DNA of 64,000 bases from Chryseobacterium sp. OV279 (GTDB lineage Bacteria; Bacteroidota; Bacteroidia; Flavobacteriales; Weeksellaceae): assembly GCF_900128945.1 (NCBI RefSeq), contig NZ_FQUD01000004.1, positions 248,001-312,000 of the forward strand, in the 5' to 3' direction. The position numbers and the translations under genes were made by a program. Below the pieces are notes generated by a model. The model was not told the DNA's origin, did not search any database, and worked only from the letters and a program-made list of their open reading frames with translations. Shown one piece after another: positions 62,654 through 64,000 of this stretch. Every line of letters starts with the position of its first letter. The stretch's first letter is position 1.

Positions 62654-64000
62654 ATGCTGGTAAAAATTTATGGAAGTGCCATCCATGGAGTTGCGGCACA
62701 AACCATTACTATTGAAGTGAATGTAGACACCGGAGGAGTAGGCTATCATCTGGTTGGGCTCCCTGATAATGCTATTAAAGAAAGCAGCTACAGGATCTCC
62801 GCCTCATTAAGAAATGTCGGGTACAAAATTCCAGGGAAGAAAATTACCATCAATATGGCTCCCGCAGACCTTCGGAAAGAAGGCTCTGCTTATGACCTCA
62901 GCATCGCTATTGGAATATTGGCCGCTTCAGATCAGATTCTCGCCGAAAATATCCAGGATTACATCATCATGGGCGAACTGTCATTAGACGGAAGCCTGCA
63001 GCCGATTAAAGGAGTGCTTCCTATCGCCATACAGGCCAGAGAAGAAGGTTTTAAAGGGATTATTCTTCCCATGCAGAACACCCGGGAAGCCGCTATTGTA
63101 GACAGTCTTGAAGTATACGGCGCTGAGAATATCAAAGAAGTAATCGATTTTTTTAATGAAGGAAAACCAATTAAAAGAATCATATTAGATACCAGAAAAG
63201 AATTTCAGGAAAAGATCAATGATTTTCCCTTCGATTTTTCTGAAGTTAAAGGACAGGAAACCGCAAAAAGAGCCATGGAAGTCGCTGCGGCAGGAGGACA
63301 TAACATTATATTGATTGGGCCTCCGGGCAGTGGAAAAACCATGCTGGCCAAACGAGTTCCGGGAATTTTACCTCCTCTCACCCTCAAAGAAGCTTTGGAA
63401 ACCACTAAAATACATTCTGTCGCAGGAAAAATAGGAGCAGAAACGTCCCTCATGACGGTTCGTCCTTTCCGTTCACCGCATCACACGATTTCGGATGTGG
63501 CGCTGGTAGGAGGCGGAAGTTATCCTCAGCCCGGAGAAATTTCTCTCGCCCACAACGGAGTTTTATTTCTGGATGAAATGCCGGAATTTAAAAGAACGGT
63601 TTTGGAAGTCATGAGACAGCCGCTTGAAGACCGTGAAGTCACCATTTCAAGAGCCAGATTTACCGTCAACTACCCTGCGAGTTTTATGCTCATTGCATCC
63701 ATGAATCCAAGTCCCAGTGGCTTTTTTCCCGATGATCCGGGGAATACTTCGTCCGTTTATGAAATGCAGCGATATATGAATAAATTATCCGGACCTTTAT
63801 TAGATAGGATCGACATTCATATTGAAGTACAGAAAGTTGAATTTGAACAGCTTGCTGAAAAAAGGAAAGGGGAGAAGAGTTCAGATATCCGGGATCGCGT
63901 TCTAAAAGCGCGCAATATTCAGAATGAACGGTATAAAGATCTTAATATCAGCTATAATGCTCAGATAGGTCCAAAGGAAATTGAGGCCTTCTGCAGTCTG
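62654..64000 (+). CDS. YifB/ComM-family Mg-chelatase-like AAA ATPase (runs off right edge)
   Basis: The frame opens with ATG at 62654 (MLVKIYGSAIHGVAAQTITI) and is still open at base 64000, giving about 449 residues so far. The N-terminal Lon-protease-like domain (VGLPDNAIKESSYRISASL) is followed by a Mg-chelatase ATPase with Walker A GPPGSGKTM and Walker B FLDEMPEF. ComM/YifB proteins act as helicases in DNA branch migration during natural transformation. The C-terminus is outside the window. Confidence 0.93.
   Translation, partial: MLVKIYGSAIHGVAAQTITIEVNVDTGGVGYHLVGLPDNAIKESSYRISASLRNVGYKIPGKKITINMAPADLRKEGSAYDLSIAIGILAASDQILAENIQDYIIMGELSLDGSLQPIKGVLPIAIQAREEGFKGIILPMQNTREAAIVDSLEVYGAENIKEVIDFFNEGKPIKRIILDTRKEFQEKINDFPFDFSEVKGQETAKRAMEVAAAGGHNIILIGPPGSGKTMLAKRVPGILPPLTLKEALETTKIHSVAGKIGAETSLMTVRPFRSPHHTISDVALVGGGSYPQPGEISLAHNGVLFLDEMPEFKRTVLEVMRQPLEDREVTISRARFTVNYPASFMLIASMNPSPSGFFPDDPGNTSSVYEMQRYMNKLSGPLLDRIDIHIEVQKVEFEQLAEKRKGEKSSDIRDRVLKARNIQNERYKDLNISYNAQIGPKEIEAFCSL

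Overview
The window looks like a chromosomal stretch of a Chryseobacterium-like member of the Flavobacteriia (Bacteroidetes). The evidence is its AT-rich intergenic DNA, TAnnTTTG-type promoter boxes, a SusC/SusD pair, a type IX secretion sorting tail, several outer-membrane beta-barrel receptors and Bacteroidetes-style regulators. No rRNA, tRNA, CRISPR array or intact insertion sequence was seen. Two genes run off the edges: a condensation-domain-like protein on the left and a YifB/ComM-type AAA ATPase on the right.

Positions 1-14932 (all minus strand) form one long, tightly packed operon that I read as a RiPP-type peptide biosynthesis and export cluster. Transcription starts near 15035. The order is: a secreted S41 protease, a 65-residue Cys-containing candidate precursor peptide, a strong hairpin that should attenuate read-through, a radical SAM/SPASM maturase, a subtilisin fused to a DUF1611-like P-loop domain, two non-heme iron oxygenases, a stand-alone acyl carrier protein, an outer-membrane beta-barrel receptor, a small secreted protein, a GT9-like protein, an ABC exporter without a C39 protease domain, a glycosyltransferase-like protein, an unknown protein and a condensation-like protein. 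A radical SAM peptide pathway combined with an acyl carrier and a condensation-like enzyme is the most unusual system in the window.

Positions 15857-26285 hold mostly conserved genes: HMG-CoA lyase, 3-mercaptopyruvate sulfurtransferase, and an operon with a SUF-associated protein, a 3'-5' exonuclease, CsaA and an HExxH protein. They also hold a pair made of a caspase-like and a trypsin-like protease, both apparently cytosolic, and a NarL-type two-component operon preceded by a lipoprotein and a membrane protein. Several REP-like repeats and hairpins lie between these genes.

Positions 26600-34611 hold a SusC/SusD pair preceded by a good promoter and a previously unlisted 51-codon Cys/Met-rich leader ORF, a convergent beta-lactamase-fold hydrolase and an unknown lipoprotein. 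Positions 34653-40018 hold an OmpR-type two-component system with a TonB-dependent receptor and a PAP2 phosphatase; the same 11-bp-spaced direct repeat precedes both the regulator and the receptor. Positions 40286-48519 hold a LytS/LytTR two-component system followed by a full RND efflux pump; 21-bp-spaced TACGTTTCA repeats precede both transcription units, so the pump is probably the target of the regulator.

Positions 48556-50085 hold a DUF417 membrane protein and an AraC regulator. Positions 50556-58523 look like a polymorphic toxin locus: a 1221-residue and a 519-residue tail-fibre-like protein, then a 742-residue protein ending in a zincin-type toxin domain, with a probable immunity gene 6 bp downstream. 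The rest holds a lipoprotein, an ECF sigma factor overlapping a membrane-anchored beta-barrel protein, a T9SS cargo protein and the start of yifB.
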